In this document: positions 32,213-40,160 of the stretch, in pieces
Numbering within the stretch: position 1 is the stretch's first letter
Layout: each line of letters opens with the position of its first letter
Assembly (NCBI RefSeq): GCF_022842375.1
Contig: NZ_JALHPR010000032.1
Coordinates: forward strand, 1-40,948
Source of the DNA: Elioraea sp.
GTDB taxonomy: Bacteria > Pseudomonadota > Alphaproteobacteria > Acetobacterales > Acetobacteraceae
Direction: 5' to 3'
DNA: 40,948 nucleotides
Position numbers and translations under genes: made by a program
Notes under the pieces: model-generated
Databases searched by the model: none
What the model was told of the DNA's origin: nothing
What the model saw: only the letters and a program-made list of their open reading frames with translations

Positions 32213-34066
32213 TCAGGCCGGCAGCGCGGCGTGCTCTTCCTTCGTCGCCCCGCGCTTCTTGTCGAGCTCCGCAAGGTCCTTCTCGATGTCGAGCTTGAGT
32301 TGCTTGGCGAGGTCGGGGGCGATCTTGCGCGCCTCCTCGATCGTTGGCGAGGCGTTGATCTTGCCCTGCACCTTCACGCGGATCTTCTGGATCGCATCCT
32401 GGTACTCGGCCGAGATTACGCCAAGCGCCACCCAGCGGGCGGTGAGGAGAAGCAGCTGCGCCTTGAACTCGTCACGCGAGTACTCGGCGATGCGTTCCTT
32501 CTTCTTGTCGCCCATGTACATCTCGATGTCCTTGCGGAGCTCGCTCTTGCCGAGTGTCTCGCAGGCGCGCGCCATCATCTCCCAGAACAGCTTGGCATTC
32601 TCGAGGATGGTGACGATCTGCTTCAGCGCGGAGATCGCCTGCTGCAGCGAGGCGACGGCCGCCTTCGCGCCATCGGCGTTCTTCGCGGCAAGCGCCATGC
32701 TCTCGGCATAGCGGGCGATCGCGACGAGCGCCTCGCGCTCCTGGTCCTGCAGCTTCATCAGCCGGTCGAGCGCCTGCTTCTTCGCCTCGGCCGCGCGCTT
32801 GGCGATCTCGGCATAGGAGCCGCCCGCCTTCTTGATGCCGTCACCAGCCTCCGTGACGGCCTTGCCGACGCCGGTCGCGATCGCGGCCTTGTCCTTGTCG
32901 TCCTTCGCCTTTTCTTCCGCGGACTTCTTCTTCGGCTTCTCGTCCTTGGGCTTCTCGTCCTTGGGCTTCTCGTCTTTCGGCTTCTCGTCCTTGGGCTTCT
33001 CGTCCTTGGGCTTATCGCCCTTCGGCTTGTCGTCCTTCGGCTTGTCGTCCTTCGGCTTGTCGTCCTTGCCCTTGTCGCCTTTCGGCTTGTCGTCCTTGTC
33101 CTTGCCGCCCGTCGGCTTGTCGTCCTTGTCCTTGCCGCCCTTCGGCTTGCCGTCCTTGTCCTTGTCGCCCTTCGGCTTGTCGTCCTTGTCCTTCTTCTTG
33201 TCCTTGCCCTCCGCTCGCGTCTCGGTCGCGATCTTCGCGGCCTGGGCTCGCTTCTTCTTGCTGCCGCTCGCGACTTCCGCGAGCGCACCCACCGCGCTGC
33301 TCGCCGCAAGCACCGGCGCGCCCTTGATGGCGGCGAATGCGGCCACGCCAGAGCCGATCGCCCCGGTAATGCTGCCGACGATCTCGAGCGCGAGCGCGCG
33401 GTCCTCCGCCTTCGCCTGCTCGGCCTTCGCCTCCTCGTAGAGCTGCTGTGCCTTGACGATCTGCTCGGCGAGCACGCGCTTGTTCTCTTCCTCGACCCGC
33501 TTGTCGGCCTCGGCCTTCGCCTTCCGAGCCTCCGCCGCCTCGCGCTCCTGCTGCGACATGTTTTGGGCCGTCATCGTGTCCTCGAGCGCACTCTCGGCGC
33601 CGTCCGCCAGGGCCTTGAAGCCGCCGGCGAGCTTGCCCGCTGTCTCGGCCATCGTCTTGGCGTACTGCTCGCACCTGGCGAGCACTAGGATCGTGCGATC
33701 CTCACGGAGATTGTAGAGCTCGCGGAACGCCCGGCGGAGTGCAGTGAGCACGCTCTCGGAGGCGTCCTTGAACGTGATCATCGCGGCCATCGAATCGCTG
33801 CACGATGTCAGCAGCCCGTATTGCAGCTTCGCCACCTTGGCGGAAAGGGCCTGCTCCTTGGTCCCGTAGCCCCTGACGCCGCAGGCAGCGACGTGCAGCA
33901 GGTCGTTCGTCCGCTCGAGGTCGGTCAGGATCTGCTCGAGGCTCAGGTTCTGCAGCACGTCGGCGCGCGCCTTCAGCACCAGCTCGTCGGTGGGCGACGG
34001 CCCTGCAAGGATGTCGTAGGTGCGGTCTTTCACGACCAGAACGGCGTTCGCCGTCGTGTCTGCCAT
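32213..34066 (-). CDS. Helical protein with hydrophobic stretch and Lys/Asp/Pro repeat, function unknown
   Basis: A 617-aa protein without a signal peptide or recognised domain. Residues 30-225 are helical, the last 50 being charged coiled coil (EREAAEARKAKAEADKRVEE). Residues 226-268 form a hydrophobic Gly/Ala-rich stretch long enough for two membrane passes (VGSITGAIGSGVAAFAAIKG, then LAASSAVGALAEVASG). Residues 287-391 are a low-complexity Lys/Asp/Pro/Gly/Glu repeat. A second helical region (420-617) contains AISALKQIVTILENAKLFWE, whose LFW resembles the VFW block of the two downstream proteins. This layout recalls alpha-helical pore-forming toxins, but the match is structural impression only. 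It is 43 bp after the 71-aa gene and 28 bp before the next. Confidence 0.75.
   Translation of the reverse strand: MADTTANAVLVVKDRTYDILAGPSPTDELVLKARADVLQNLSLEQILTDLERTNDLLHVAACGVRGYGTKEQALSAKVAKLQYGLLTSCSDSMAAMITFKDASESVLTALRRAFRELYNLREDRTILVLARCEQYAKTMAETAGKLAGGFKALADGAESALEDTMTAQNMSQQEREAAEARKAKAEADKRVEEENKRVLAEQIVKAQQLYEEAKAEQAKAEDRALALEIVGSITGAIGSGVAAFAAIKGAPVLAASSAVGALAEVASGSKKKRAQAAKIATETRAEGKDKKKDKDDKPKGDKDKDGKPKGGKDKDDKPTGGKDKDDKPKGDKGKDDKPKDDKPKDDKPKGDKPKDEKPKDEKPKDEKPKDEKPKDEKPKKKSAEEKAKDDKDKAAIATGVGKAVTEAGDGIKKAGGSYAEIAKRAAEAKKQALDRLMKLQDQEREALVAIARYAESMALAAKNADGAKAAVASLQQAISALKQIVTILENAKLFWEMMARACETLGKSELRKDIEMYMGDKKKERIAEYSRDEFKAQLLLLTARWVALGVISAEYQDAIQKIRVKVQGKINASPTIEEARKIAPDLAKQLKLDIEKDLAELDKKRGATKEEHAALPA
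32931..33207. repeat. 15-bp-based tandem repeat encoding KPKDE/KPKGDKDKD units
   Basis: On the coding strand, a 15-bp unit encoding K-P-K-D-E is repeated six times and grades into K-P-K-D-D, then into longer K-P-K-G-D-K-D-K-D units. All repeats remain in frame, so length changes would not break the protein. The DNA unit on the given strand is of the form CTTGGGCTTCTCGTC. Confidence 0.9.
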
Positions 34067-34109
34067 CGGAGATCTCCCAGGATTTCGTTATTTGTGCAGA
34101 ATGGTCCGG

Positions 34110-34325
34110 CTAGTTGCCGAAGTCGACCCGCGTGATCCAGCCGCCCTCGACGTGGGCCGAGACATCGGCGGTGCGGAACTTGAAGTAGCCGGTGCCGTCC
34201 TTCTTCTGCTTGTCCGCCCAGGCCGCGATGCTGGCTCGCAGCGTGTCGAGTTCGCCGTTGTTGGCCTTGAAGTACTTCTTCAGCTCATCGAGGCCCGTCG
34301 TCGCAGCGCTGTCCCATTTGGCCAT
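34110..34325 (-). CDS. Small 71-aa protein of unknown function
   Basis: The product begins MAKWDSAATTGLDELKKYFK, has a short helix (ELDTLRASIAAWADKQKK), and ends in a probable beta hairpin (YFKFRTADVSAHVEGGWITR). No known domain and no signal. A purine-rich GGGG...AGG run is directly upstream of the ATG. It is 43 bp before the 617-aa gene, and the TGC dyad lies 41 bp upstream of its start. Size and place suggest a chaperone, immunity or regulatory partner for the following protein, which is an inference. Confidence 0.65.
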   Translation of the reverse strand: MAKWDSAATTGLDELKKYFKANNGELDTLRASIAAWADKQKKDGTGYFKFRTADVSAHVEGGWITRVDFGN

Positions 34326-34365
34326 CCTGCCCCCCCGCTTCTGTGCTTGAACGCAACTATATGCA

Positions 34366-34391
34366 GCATGCACAAGCATCAGCGTGCATGC
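34366..34391. promoter_or_regulatory. TGC-rich inverted repeat, candidate operator of the coiled-coil cluster
   Basis: Perfect 8-bp arms GCATGCAC (34366-34373) and GTGCATGC (34384-34391), spacer AAGCATCAGC, in a locally AT-richer patch just before the 71-aa gene. On the coding strand it contains TTGTGCATGCTGCA, similar to the TGC/GCA dyads near phaR and phbA. The remainder of 34326-34488 shows no gene. A -10-like TATAGT lies next to it on the minus strand, without a convincing -35 box. Confidence 0.5.
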
Positions 34392-34488
34392 AATCGTATT
34401 GCGTGGTTGTCTTCGGGGAAAGTCTACCAGGGCGCGAAGGCGCGCCCCGCGAGGGCGCGGCAAGGCCGCCGGCTGCGATGGCCTCGCC

Positions 34489-34740
34489 CTACCGCTTGCC
34501 GGGGGCGGGCGGCGGGGGAAGCACGTCGTCGCCGCCGCCTCGCCCTGGCCGTGACGGCACGGGAACAGGATCGTCGGACCGGCGGGGCCGCTTTGGAAGG
34601 GGGCGCGGGGCGTCCGACGTGCCGCGGCGCGACGGCGCGGGCGGCGGTGGGTGGATGGGGTCGAGCTTGCCGGAGCCGGGCTTTCCATCCCCCTTCGCGG
34701 CGCTGATGGCGGCTTTGGCATCTATGGACAAAGCGAGCAT
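34489..34740 (-). CDS. Small proline-rich protein (83 aa), tentative
   Basis: ATG at 34740 with GGAGAG nine bases upstream. The product starts MLALSIDAKAAISAAKGDGK and then becomes Pro/Arg-rich (PPPPAPSRRGTSDAPRP, then LPPPPAPGKR at the end), so it is likely disordered. High third-position GC supports coding. It lies 163 bp upstream of the 71-aa gene on the same strand and could be the first gene of the cluster, though the operator between them argues for separate transcripts. The frame opens further to 34878 without support. No family recognised. 34741-34896 holds no other gene. Confidence 0.5.
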   Translation of the reverse strand: MLALSIDAKAAISAAKGDGKPGSGKLDPIHPPPPAPSRRGTSDAPRPLPKRPRRSDDPVPVPSRPGRGGGDDVLPPPPAPGKR

Positions 34741-34896
34741 GCGTGCATTCTCTCCCTTGCAGCGGTTTCGCAGATGGCCCCGCTCCGTCCGGCTTTCGGA
34801 TCGTTCCAAATACGTATCATGGTAAGTTCCTGCCTGGCGACCATTCCGTTCGCATGACGCAGGCGCGCCGTCGGCCATCTCCCTAGGATGCCACCA

Positions 34897-35283
34897 TCAG
34901 CCGGCGTGCATCCAGCGCCAGATGATCCAGGCAACGACGGAGAGCAGGGAGAGCCACAGGGTGACGACGGCCGCCGCCCCGATCCGCGAAGGTGAAAGCC
35001 TGCGCCCGGCCGCGGCGGCGCGATGCTCGGCCAGCACGTCGCGCGGGATCAGGCGCACCACGAGCCAGAGCCCGAGCGGCAGCAGGATCAGGTCATCGAG
35101 CAACCCGAGCACGGGGATCACGTCGGGGATCAGGTCGATCGGCGAGAGTGCGTAGGCGACGATCGCGAGCGCGAGCAGCTTCGCCGCGAACGGCGTGCGC
35201 GGGTCACGCGAGGCGAGCGCGACCGCCACGAGATCACGCTTCAGTACCGAGGCCCAAGCGCGGAGCCGGGCCAGCTCGCTCAG
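34897..35283 (-). CDS. DUF1232 (YkvA-like) membrane protein
   Basis: A roughly 128-aa protein with the DUF1232 core: LASRDPRTPFAAKLLALAIV, then the hallmark AYALSPIDLIPDVIPVLGLL and DDLILLPLGLWLVVRLIP. A further C-terminal membrane helix follows (AAAVVTLWLSLLSVVAWIIW). The family-typical opening LARLRAWASVLKRDLVAV has no ATG or GTG before it. The only possible starts are CTG at 35283, which overlaps the tyrA stop (CTGA), or a GTG at 35229 inside that conserved block. I use the CTG on conservation and on coupling to tyrA. Function of YkvA proteins is unknown. Confidence 0.8.
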   Translation of the reverse strand: MSELARLRAWASVLKRDLVAVALASRDPRTPFAAKLLALAIVAYALSPIDLIPDVIPVLGLLDDLILLPLGLWLVVRLIPRDVLAEHRAAAAGRRLSPSRIGAAAVVTLWLSLLSVVAWIIWRWMHAG

Positions 35284-36167
35284 GCCTGGTTGAGCGCGAT
35301 CAGGCTGCGGCGGATGCGCCGGCCGCGCTCGATCTTGTCCTCGATATAGGCGTTGTCGCCCCAGCGCACGGCGCGCGCCATCGCCGTCATGTCCTCGGTG
35401 AAGCGCTGCGCCATCTCGAGCAGCGCCTCGCGGTTGTTGAGGAACACGTCGCGCCACATCGTCGGGTCGGACGCAGCGATCCGCGTGAAGTCGCGGAAGC
35501 CGGAGGCGGCGAAGCGCAGCACGGCCTGGCGGCTCTCGTCCTCGAGGTCGTCGGCCGTGCCGCAGATGGTGAAGGCGATCAGGTGCGGCAGGTGCGAGAC
35601 GACAGCGCACACCTTGTCATGATGCCCAGGCTCCATGATCTCGACGGTCGAGCCCGCGTTGCGCCAGAGCGTGGCGACCTTGGCCACCGCTGCCTCATCA
35701 GTGCCCGGCGGCGGCGTGAGGATGGCGTAGCGGCCCTCGAACAACGTCGCGAAACCCGATTCGGGTCCGGAATTTTCCGTTCCCGCAATGGGGTGGCCGG
35801 GCACGAAATGCACATGGTCAGGCACGAAGGGCCCGACATCGCGGATCACGCTGCCCTTGGTGCTGCCGACATCGGTCAGCACGGCGTCCTTCGCGAGATG
35901 CGGGCCGATCGCCGCGGCGATGTCGGCATAGGCACCGACGGGAGCGCAGAGCATGACGCAATCGGCGCCCGCGACCGCTGCCTCGACCGTGTCCTCGACA
36001 CGGTCGACGATGCCAAGGCTCCGCACCGCATCCCGCGTCGCCGCCGAGCGTGACGTCGCGACCACCTCGTCGGCGATGCCGCCCTTTTCCCTCGCGGCAC
36101 GCGCGAGGGAGGAGCCGATCAGCCCGATGCCGATCAGCGCGAGCCTCCTGAAGGGCGCGTCAACCAT
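35280..36167 (-). CDS. tyrA: Prephenate/arogenate dehydrogenase
   Basis: A 295-aa NAD(P)-dependent enzyme that oxidatively decarboxylates prephenate (or arogenate) toward tyrosine. The Rossmann motif is [20 protein letters not shown]. Further motifs are [47 protein letters not shown] and [14 protein letters not shown], with the key His residues. C-terminal helices continue to [10 protein letters not shown]. The start ATG at 36167 overlaps the hisC stop by 8 bp, which implies co-translation. Cofactor and substrate preference cannot be read from sequence. Confidence 0.95.
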   Translation of the reverse strand: MVDAPFRRLALIGIGLIGSSLARAAREKGGIADEVVATSRSAATRDAVRSLGIVDRVEDTVEAAVAGADCVMLCAPVGAYADIAAAIGPHLAKDAVLTDVGSTKGSVIRDVGPFVPDHVHFVPGHPIAGTENSGPESGFATLFEGRYAILTPPPGTDEAAVAKVATLWRNAGSTVEIMEPGHHDKVCAVVSHLPHLIAFTICGTADDLEDESRQAVLRFAASGFRDFTRIAASDPTMWRDVFLNNREALLEMAQRFTEDMTAMARAVRWGDNAYIEDKIERGRRIRRSLIALNQA

Positions 36168-37314
36168 GCGCGCGCTCTTTCGCACCGAGGCTCCTGGCGG
36201 CCCGGGCCATGAACGCGCCCGCGGCCTCGGCCACCGCCGCCATCTCGTCCTCGGTGCCGATGGTGATGCGGAGGCATCCGGGCAGCCCGTAGCCGCCCAT
36301 CGCGCGCACGATGATGCCACGGTCGCGGAAGGCGGCATCGGCCTCCCCGGCATCGCACCCCGCGGCGGCGAAATCGGCGAGAACGAAATTCCCCTCGGTG
36401 CCGTGCACCGGAACGCCAAGTGTGGCGAGCGCGTTCACGAGCCAGGGCCGCCAGCGCGCATTGTGGGCGCGCGACGCCTCGACATGCGCGGTGTCGGCAA
36501 GCGCGGCGATCGCCGCTGCCTGCGCCGGGCGGGAGGCGTTGAAGGGCGAGCGCACGCGATTCAGCACGTCGACCACACCCGCCGGCGCATAGGCCCAGCC
36601 GAGCCGGAGCCCGCCGAGGCCGTAGATTTTCGAGAACGTGCGCGTCATCACCGTGTTCGCGCCCCCACCATTGACCTGGGCGCCGTCCACGAGCGCGATC
36701 GCGTCGGAGCAGCGCGGGTCGGGCAGGTACTCGGCATAGGCCGCGTCGATCACCAGCAGCACGTTGGCTGGCAGGCCAGCCCGAAGCCTCGCGACCTCCG
36801 GCCAGGGTAGCATCGTGCCGGTGGGGTTGTTCGGGTTGGCGAGCAGAACGAGCGAGGTGCGGGGCGTGACGCAGGCGAGCATCGCGTCGACATCCGCGGT
36901 GAGTTCGCGCTCCTCCGCCGTCACCACCGTCGAGCCGGCGTAGCGGGCATAGATCGGGTGCATGGCGAAGGCGTGCTTCGTCACGATCGTCTCGGTGCCC
37001 GGGCCGCCATAGGCCTGCGTGAGCAGGCAGAGCAGGTCGTCCGAGCCGGCACCGCAGACGATGCGGGCAGGATCGATCCGGAAGGCTGCCCCGATCGCCG
37101 CACGGAGCTCGTTCGCGCCGCCATCGGGGTAGCGGTGAAGCTCGGCGCGCTCGCCGTCATAGGCCGCGATCGCACGCGGGCTCGGCCCCAGGGCGCCCTC
37201 GTTGGACGAGAGCTTGATCACGCGGTTGGCACCGTTGAGCTTGCCCTCGCCGCCCACATAGGCCGCGATCTGCATGATCCCGGGCCGTGGCTGTGGCGTT
37301 CCCTGGGTCGTCAT
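36160..37314 (-). CDS. hisC: HisC-type aminotransferase (histidinol-phosphate or aromatic)
   Basis: A 384-aa class-I/II PLP aminotransferase. Motifs are [37 protein letters not shown], the NPNNPTGT loop, [13 protein letters not shown], the PLP-lysine region [20 protein letters not shown], and the terminal [14 protein letters not shown]. The family is histidinol-phosphate aminotransferase. Its place between chorismate mutase and tyrA suggests it makes or uses phenylpyruvate, hydroxyphenylpyruvate or arogenate, as HisC2-type enzymes do. GGAG eight bases before the ATG at 37314 decides the start; a GTG at 37323 overlapping the previous stop is weaker. Confidence 0.93.
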   Translation of the reverse strand: MTTQGTPQPRPGIMQIAAYVGGEGKLNGANRVIKLSSNEGALGPSPRAIAAYDGERAELHRYPDGGANELRAAIGAAFRIDPARIVCGAGSDDLLCLLTQAYGGPGTETIVTKHAFAMHPIYARYAGSTVVTAEERELTADVDAMLACVTPRTSLVLLANPNNPTGTMLPWPEVARLRAGLPANVLLVIDAAYAEYLPDPRCSDAIALVDGAQVNGGGANTVMTRTFSKIYGLGGLRLGWAYAPAGVVDVLNRVRSPFNASRPAQAAAIAALADTAHVEASRAHNARWRPWLVNALATLGVPVHGTEGNFVLADFAAAGCDAGEADAAFRDRGIIVRAMGGYGLPGCLRITIGTEDEMAAVAEAAGAFMARAARSLGAKERAHG

Positions 37315-37319
37315 CGCGA

Positions 37320-38249
37320 TCACTCCGGCTGAAGCAGGTAGGCGCTTTCGGGCGGTGGCACGGGCCAGCCGCCGATCACGGCGGGCCGCGCCAGTGCCGC
37401 ACCGCTGTCGACCAGGGCGGCCAGCCGCGGATCATTGCCTGCGACCAGGCCCTCGACCTCGGCCAGGCACGCCGCCTCGCCACGCTCGGGCCGGTAGAGG
37501 ATGAGGCTCAGCGGCCTGAGCCCGGCTGCGACGAGCCTGTCGCCGATCCGCGCGCGGCTCGCCTCGTCGGCCGAGTGGAAGGCGACGAGGCTGCGGTCAT
37601 CGCCCGACGGCTCCGGCGGCAGGGCGGCAACGACAAGCGCCGAAGCGCGCGAGGCGCCCTCGGTGCGGGCGGTGACGAAGGGCAGCCGCGCGATCACCGA
37701 CAGCGCCGGACGTTCGCCCCGCATCAGCGAGATCCACCAGGGGTCGTTCGCCCCCTCGGCGTTCGGATCGTCCTGCGGTAGCGGCAGCACGCCCGCCTGC
37801 GCCTCGCCCTCGGCCACGGCGTAGAGAACCTGGGCGGTCGAGCGCACCCAGCGGATGGGCGTGATGGCGCCGAAATGCTCCCGCGCCAGGCTGACCGTGC
37901 CTGCGCCGGCCTCCGGGTTCCATACCGCCACCGCGAAGGGCCCCTGCATGGCGATGGTCGCGGCCAGCATTTCCCGCCACATGCCGACGATCGCTTGCTT
38001 CGGCAGGCGCCCACGATGGCGTGCGAGAAGCCGGCGCAGGATCTGCGCCTCGCGCGCCGGGCGATAGGGGGCGCCGCGCTTGACGCCGGAGGCGGCGAGC
38101 TCGCCCACGATGGCAGCCCGGGCCATCAGCGTGTCGTGCATCAGGTCGTCCAACCGGTCGATCTCGGCGCGCAGGGCGGCAAGCCGGGAAGCCGCCTCGT
38201 CTGGCGTCTCGGCGGTCACTGTCGTCGCGGTGGGACCCTCTGGCTGCAT
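37320..38249 (-). CDS. Chorismate mutase with C-terminal prephenate-dehydratase-like region
   Basis: A 309-aa protein. The N-terminal AroQ-type chorismate mutase domain (residues 20-105) shows [20 protein letters not shown], then the catalytic-helix region [20 protein letters not shown] and [17 protein letters not shown]. The rest looks like a degenerate prephenate dehydratase/periplasmic-binding fold ([11 protein letters not shown], then [19 protein letters not shown]) but lacks a TRF-type catalytic motif. So I expect chorismate to prephenate only. First gene of the chorismate mutase-hisC-tyrA-DUF1232 run; hisC begins within ten bases of its stop. Divergent from metX, with 101 bp between. 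Confidence 0.88.
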   Translation of the reverse strand: MQPEGPTATTVTAETPDEAASRLAALRAEIDRLDDLMHDTLMARAAIVGELAASGVKRGAPYRPAREAQILRRLLARHRGRLPKQAIVGMWREMLAATIAMQGPFAVAVWNPEAGAGTVSLAREHFGAITPIRWVRSTAQVLYAVAEGEAQAGVLPLPQDDPNAEGANDPWWISLMRGERPALSVIARLPFVTARTEGASRASALVVAALPPEPSGDDRSLVAFHSADEASRARIGDRLVAAGLRPLSLILYRPERGEAACLAEVEGLVAGNDPRLAALVDSGAALARPAVIGGWPVPPPESAYLLQPE

Positions 38250-38350
38250 TGCGGCGAAGGCATAAAGGATGCTGGCCAGGTTGCAAGTGCGGCGGTGAGA
38301 GGGCCAGGACCCGGTTGCACCCGTCCCGCTCTGCTCCTACTGATTGGATC

Positions 38351-39514
38351 GTGCAGAAGATCGCGGATCCGCCAGGCGGGCTCGACACCACGACCACGCA
38401 TCAGCATGAGACCTTCGCCGAAGGCCTCGTGCTCGACTGCGGCACCGTGCTTCGACCACTCGACGTCGCCTACCGCACCTATGGGCGGCTGAACGATGTG
38501 CGCTCGAACGCCATCCTGCTCTGCCATGCACTGACGGGCGACCAGTATGCCGCCGAAACCCACCCCGTCACCGGCAAGCCCGGCTGGTGGGACACCCTGG
38601 TGGGCCCTGGCAAGCCGATCGATACCGACCGCTTCTTCGTCATCTGCGCCAACGTGCTCGGCGGCTGCATGGGCTCGACCGGCCCGCGCAGCGAGATGAC
38701 GGATGCCGAAGGCCACCCGCAGGGCCGGCCCTGGGGCACGCTGTTTCCGGCCGTCACCATCCGCGACATGGTGCGCGCCCAGGCGATGCTGGTGGAACGC
38801 CTGGGAATCACGAAGCTGTTCGCCGTCATCGGCGGGTCGATGGGCGGGATGCAGGTGCTCGCCTGGGCCGCGCTCTATCCTGAGCGCGTGTTCTCGGCGA
38901 TCCCGATCGCGACGGCGGCCTGGCACAGCGCGCAGAACATCGCCTTCAACGAGATCGGCCGCCAGGCGATCAACGCCGATCCAGAGTTCCACGGCGGCGA
39001 GTACTGGCGCCACGGCACCATCCCCGCCCGGGGCCTCGCCGTCGCGCGCATGACCGCGCACATCACCTACCTGTCGGAGGAGGCGCTGACGCGGAAGTTC
39101 GGGCGGAGGCTCCGCACCGGCCCGATGCTCACCTTCGACAACGACCTGTTCGAGGTCGAAAGCTACCTGCAGCACCAGGGCAGCACCTTCGTGCAGCGCT
39201 TCGACGCGAACTCCTACCTCACCATCACGCGGGCGATGGACTTCTTCGACATCGCGGCAGAGCACGAGGGCGCTCTGGGCGCTGCCTTCCGCGCCTCGCC
39301 GGTGCGGTTCTGCGTGATCAGCTTCACCTCCGACTGGCTGTTCCCCACCGCGATGAGCCGCGAGCTCGTACGCGCGCTGAACGCCGCGGCAGCGAATGTC
39401 AGCTTCGTCGAGATCACCTCCGACAAGGGGCATGACGCCTTCCTGCTCGACGAGCCGGTGCTGTTCCGTACCGTGTCGGGCTTCCTGAAGGGTGCGGCGG
39501 AGCGGTGGCGCTAG
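38351..39514 (+). CDS. metX: Homoserine O-acetyltransferase
   Basis: A 387-aa alpha/beta-hydrolase-fold enzyme that acetylates or succinylates homoserine for methionine synthesis. The catalytic triad is Ser163 in [20 protein letters not shown], Asp in [10 protein letters not shown] and His in [12 protein letters not shown]. Typical are [20 protein letters not shown] and [19 protein letters not shown]. The start is a GTG at 38351: no ATG lies before the conserved [11 protein letters not shown] segment, and the longer frame crosses the chorismate mutase gene. metW follows after 1 bp. I looked for a SAM-II riboswitch upstream and saw none. Confidence 0.96.
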   Translation: MQKIADPPGGLDTTTTHQHETFAEGLVLDCGTVLRPLDVAYRTYGRLNDVRSNAILLCHALTGDQYAAETHPVTGKPGWWDTLVGPGKPIDTDRFFVICANVLGGCMGSTGPRSEMTDAEGHPQGRPWGTLFPAVTIRDMVRAQAMLVERLGITKLFAVIGGSMGGMQVLAWAALYPERVFSAIPIATAAWHSAQNIAFNEIGRQAINADPEFHGGEYWRHGTIPARGLAVARMTAHITYLSEEALTRKFGRRLRTGPMLTFDNDLFEVESYLQHQGSTFVQRFDANSYLTITRAMDFFDIAAEHEGALGAAFRASPVRFCVISFTSDWLFPTAMSRELVRALNAAAANVSFVEITSDKGHDAFLLDEPVLFRTVSGFLKGAAERWR

Positions 39515-39515
39515 C

Positions 39516-40160
39516 ATGGCCGACGGAACCATTGCCCCGCGCACCGGGCGCCCGCTCTCCGACAGGCTCGACCTTCGCCTGATCGCCGAGATGGTGGAGC
39601 CGCGCTCACGCGTTCTCGACATCGGCTGCGGCGATGGCGCGCTGCTCGAAATCCTGCTGCACGAGAAGGAGGTCGACGGGCGCGGCATCGAGATCGACAT
39701 GGGCGAGGTGGCGCGCGCCGTCGCCCAGGGCCTCTCCGTCATCCACGGCGATGCCGACACCGACCTCGCCTTCTACCCCGATGGCGCGTTCGACACCGTG
39801 ATCCTCTCCCGCACCCTCCAGGCGACCGAGCGGCCGCGCGAGGTGCTTGCCCAGATGCTGCGCATCGGCCGCCGCGCGATCGTCTCCTTTCCCAATTTCG
39901 GCTACTGGACCGTGCGGCTCGCGCTCCTCACCACCGGGCGGATGCCGCGCACCAGCGCGCTCGACCGCGCCTGGTACGACACGCCGAACATCCATTTCTG
40001 CACGATCAGCGACTTCTTCGACCTCTGCGCAATGGACGGCTACGTGGTCGAGCGCTGGCTTGGCGTGGACGACGAGGGACAGCGCACCCCGTGGCGACGC
40101 AACCGGCGCCTCGCCAATCTCTTCGCCGAACAGGGACTGTTCCTGCTCAGCCGCCGCTGA
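39516..40160 (+). CDS. metW: MetW methyltransferase-fold protein, methionine biosynthesis
   Basis: A 214-aa protein of the MetW family that works together with MetX; the two are usually adjacent. Its SAM-fold motif is SRVLDIGCGDGALLEILLHE. The family block EKEVDGRGIEIDMGEVARAV and the ending NLFAEQGLFLLSRR are present, together with FPNFGYWTVRLALLTTGRMP and IHFCTISDFFDLC. It starts 1 bp after the metX stop, so translation is coupled. The last 14 bp overlap the 3' end of the convergent MmgE/PrpD gene. Confidence 0.95.
   Translation: MADGTIAPRTGRPLSDRLDLRLIAEMVEPRSRVLDIGCGDGALLEILLHEKEVDGRGIEIDMGEVARAVAQGLSVIHGDADTDLAFYPDGAFDTVILSRTLQATERPREVLAQMLRIGRRAIVSFPNFGYWTVRLALLTTGRMPRTSALDRAWYDTPNIHFCTISDFFDLCAMDGYVVERWLGVDDEGQRTPWRRNRRLANLFAEQGLFLLSRR

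Noticed and set aside
32931-33207. CRISPR-like array
   Set aside because: Units are contiguous 15-bp protein-coding repeats without spacers.
31964-33688. A 574-codon plus-strand frame with Leu/Val-rich repeats
   Set aside because: It is the antisense of the Lys/Asp repeat in the 617-aa protein; the hydrophobic repeats are an artefact of that.
38250-38350. Possible SAM-II riboswitch upstream of metX
   Set aside because: SAM-II elements are common here in alphaproteobacteria, but the conserved core and pseudoknot sequences are not visible in this 101-bp stretch.
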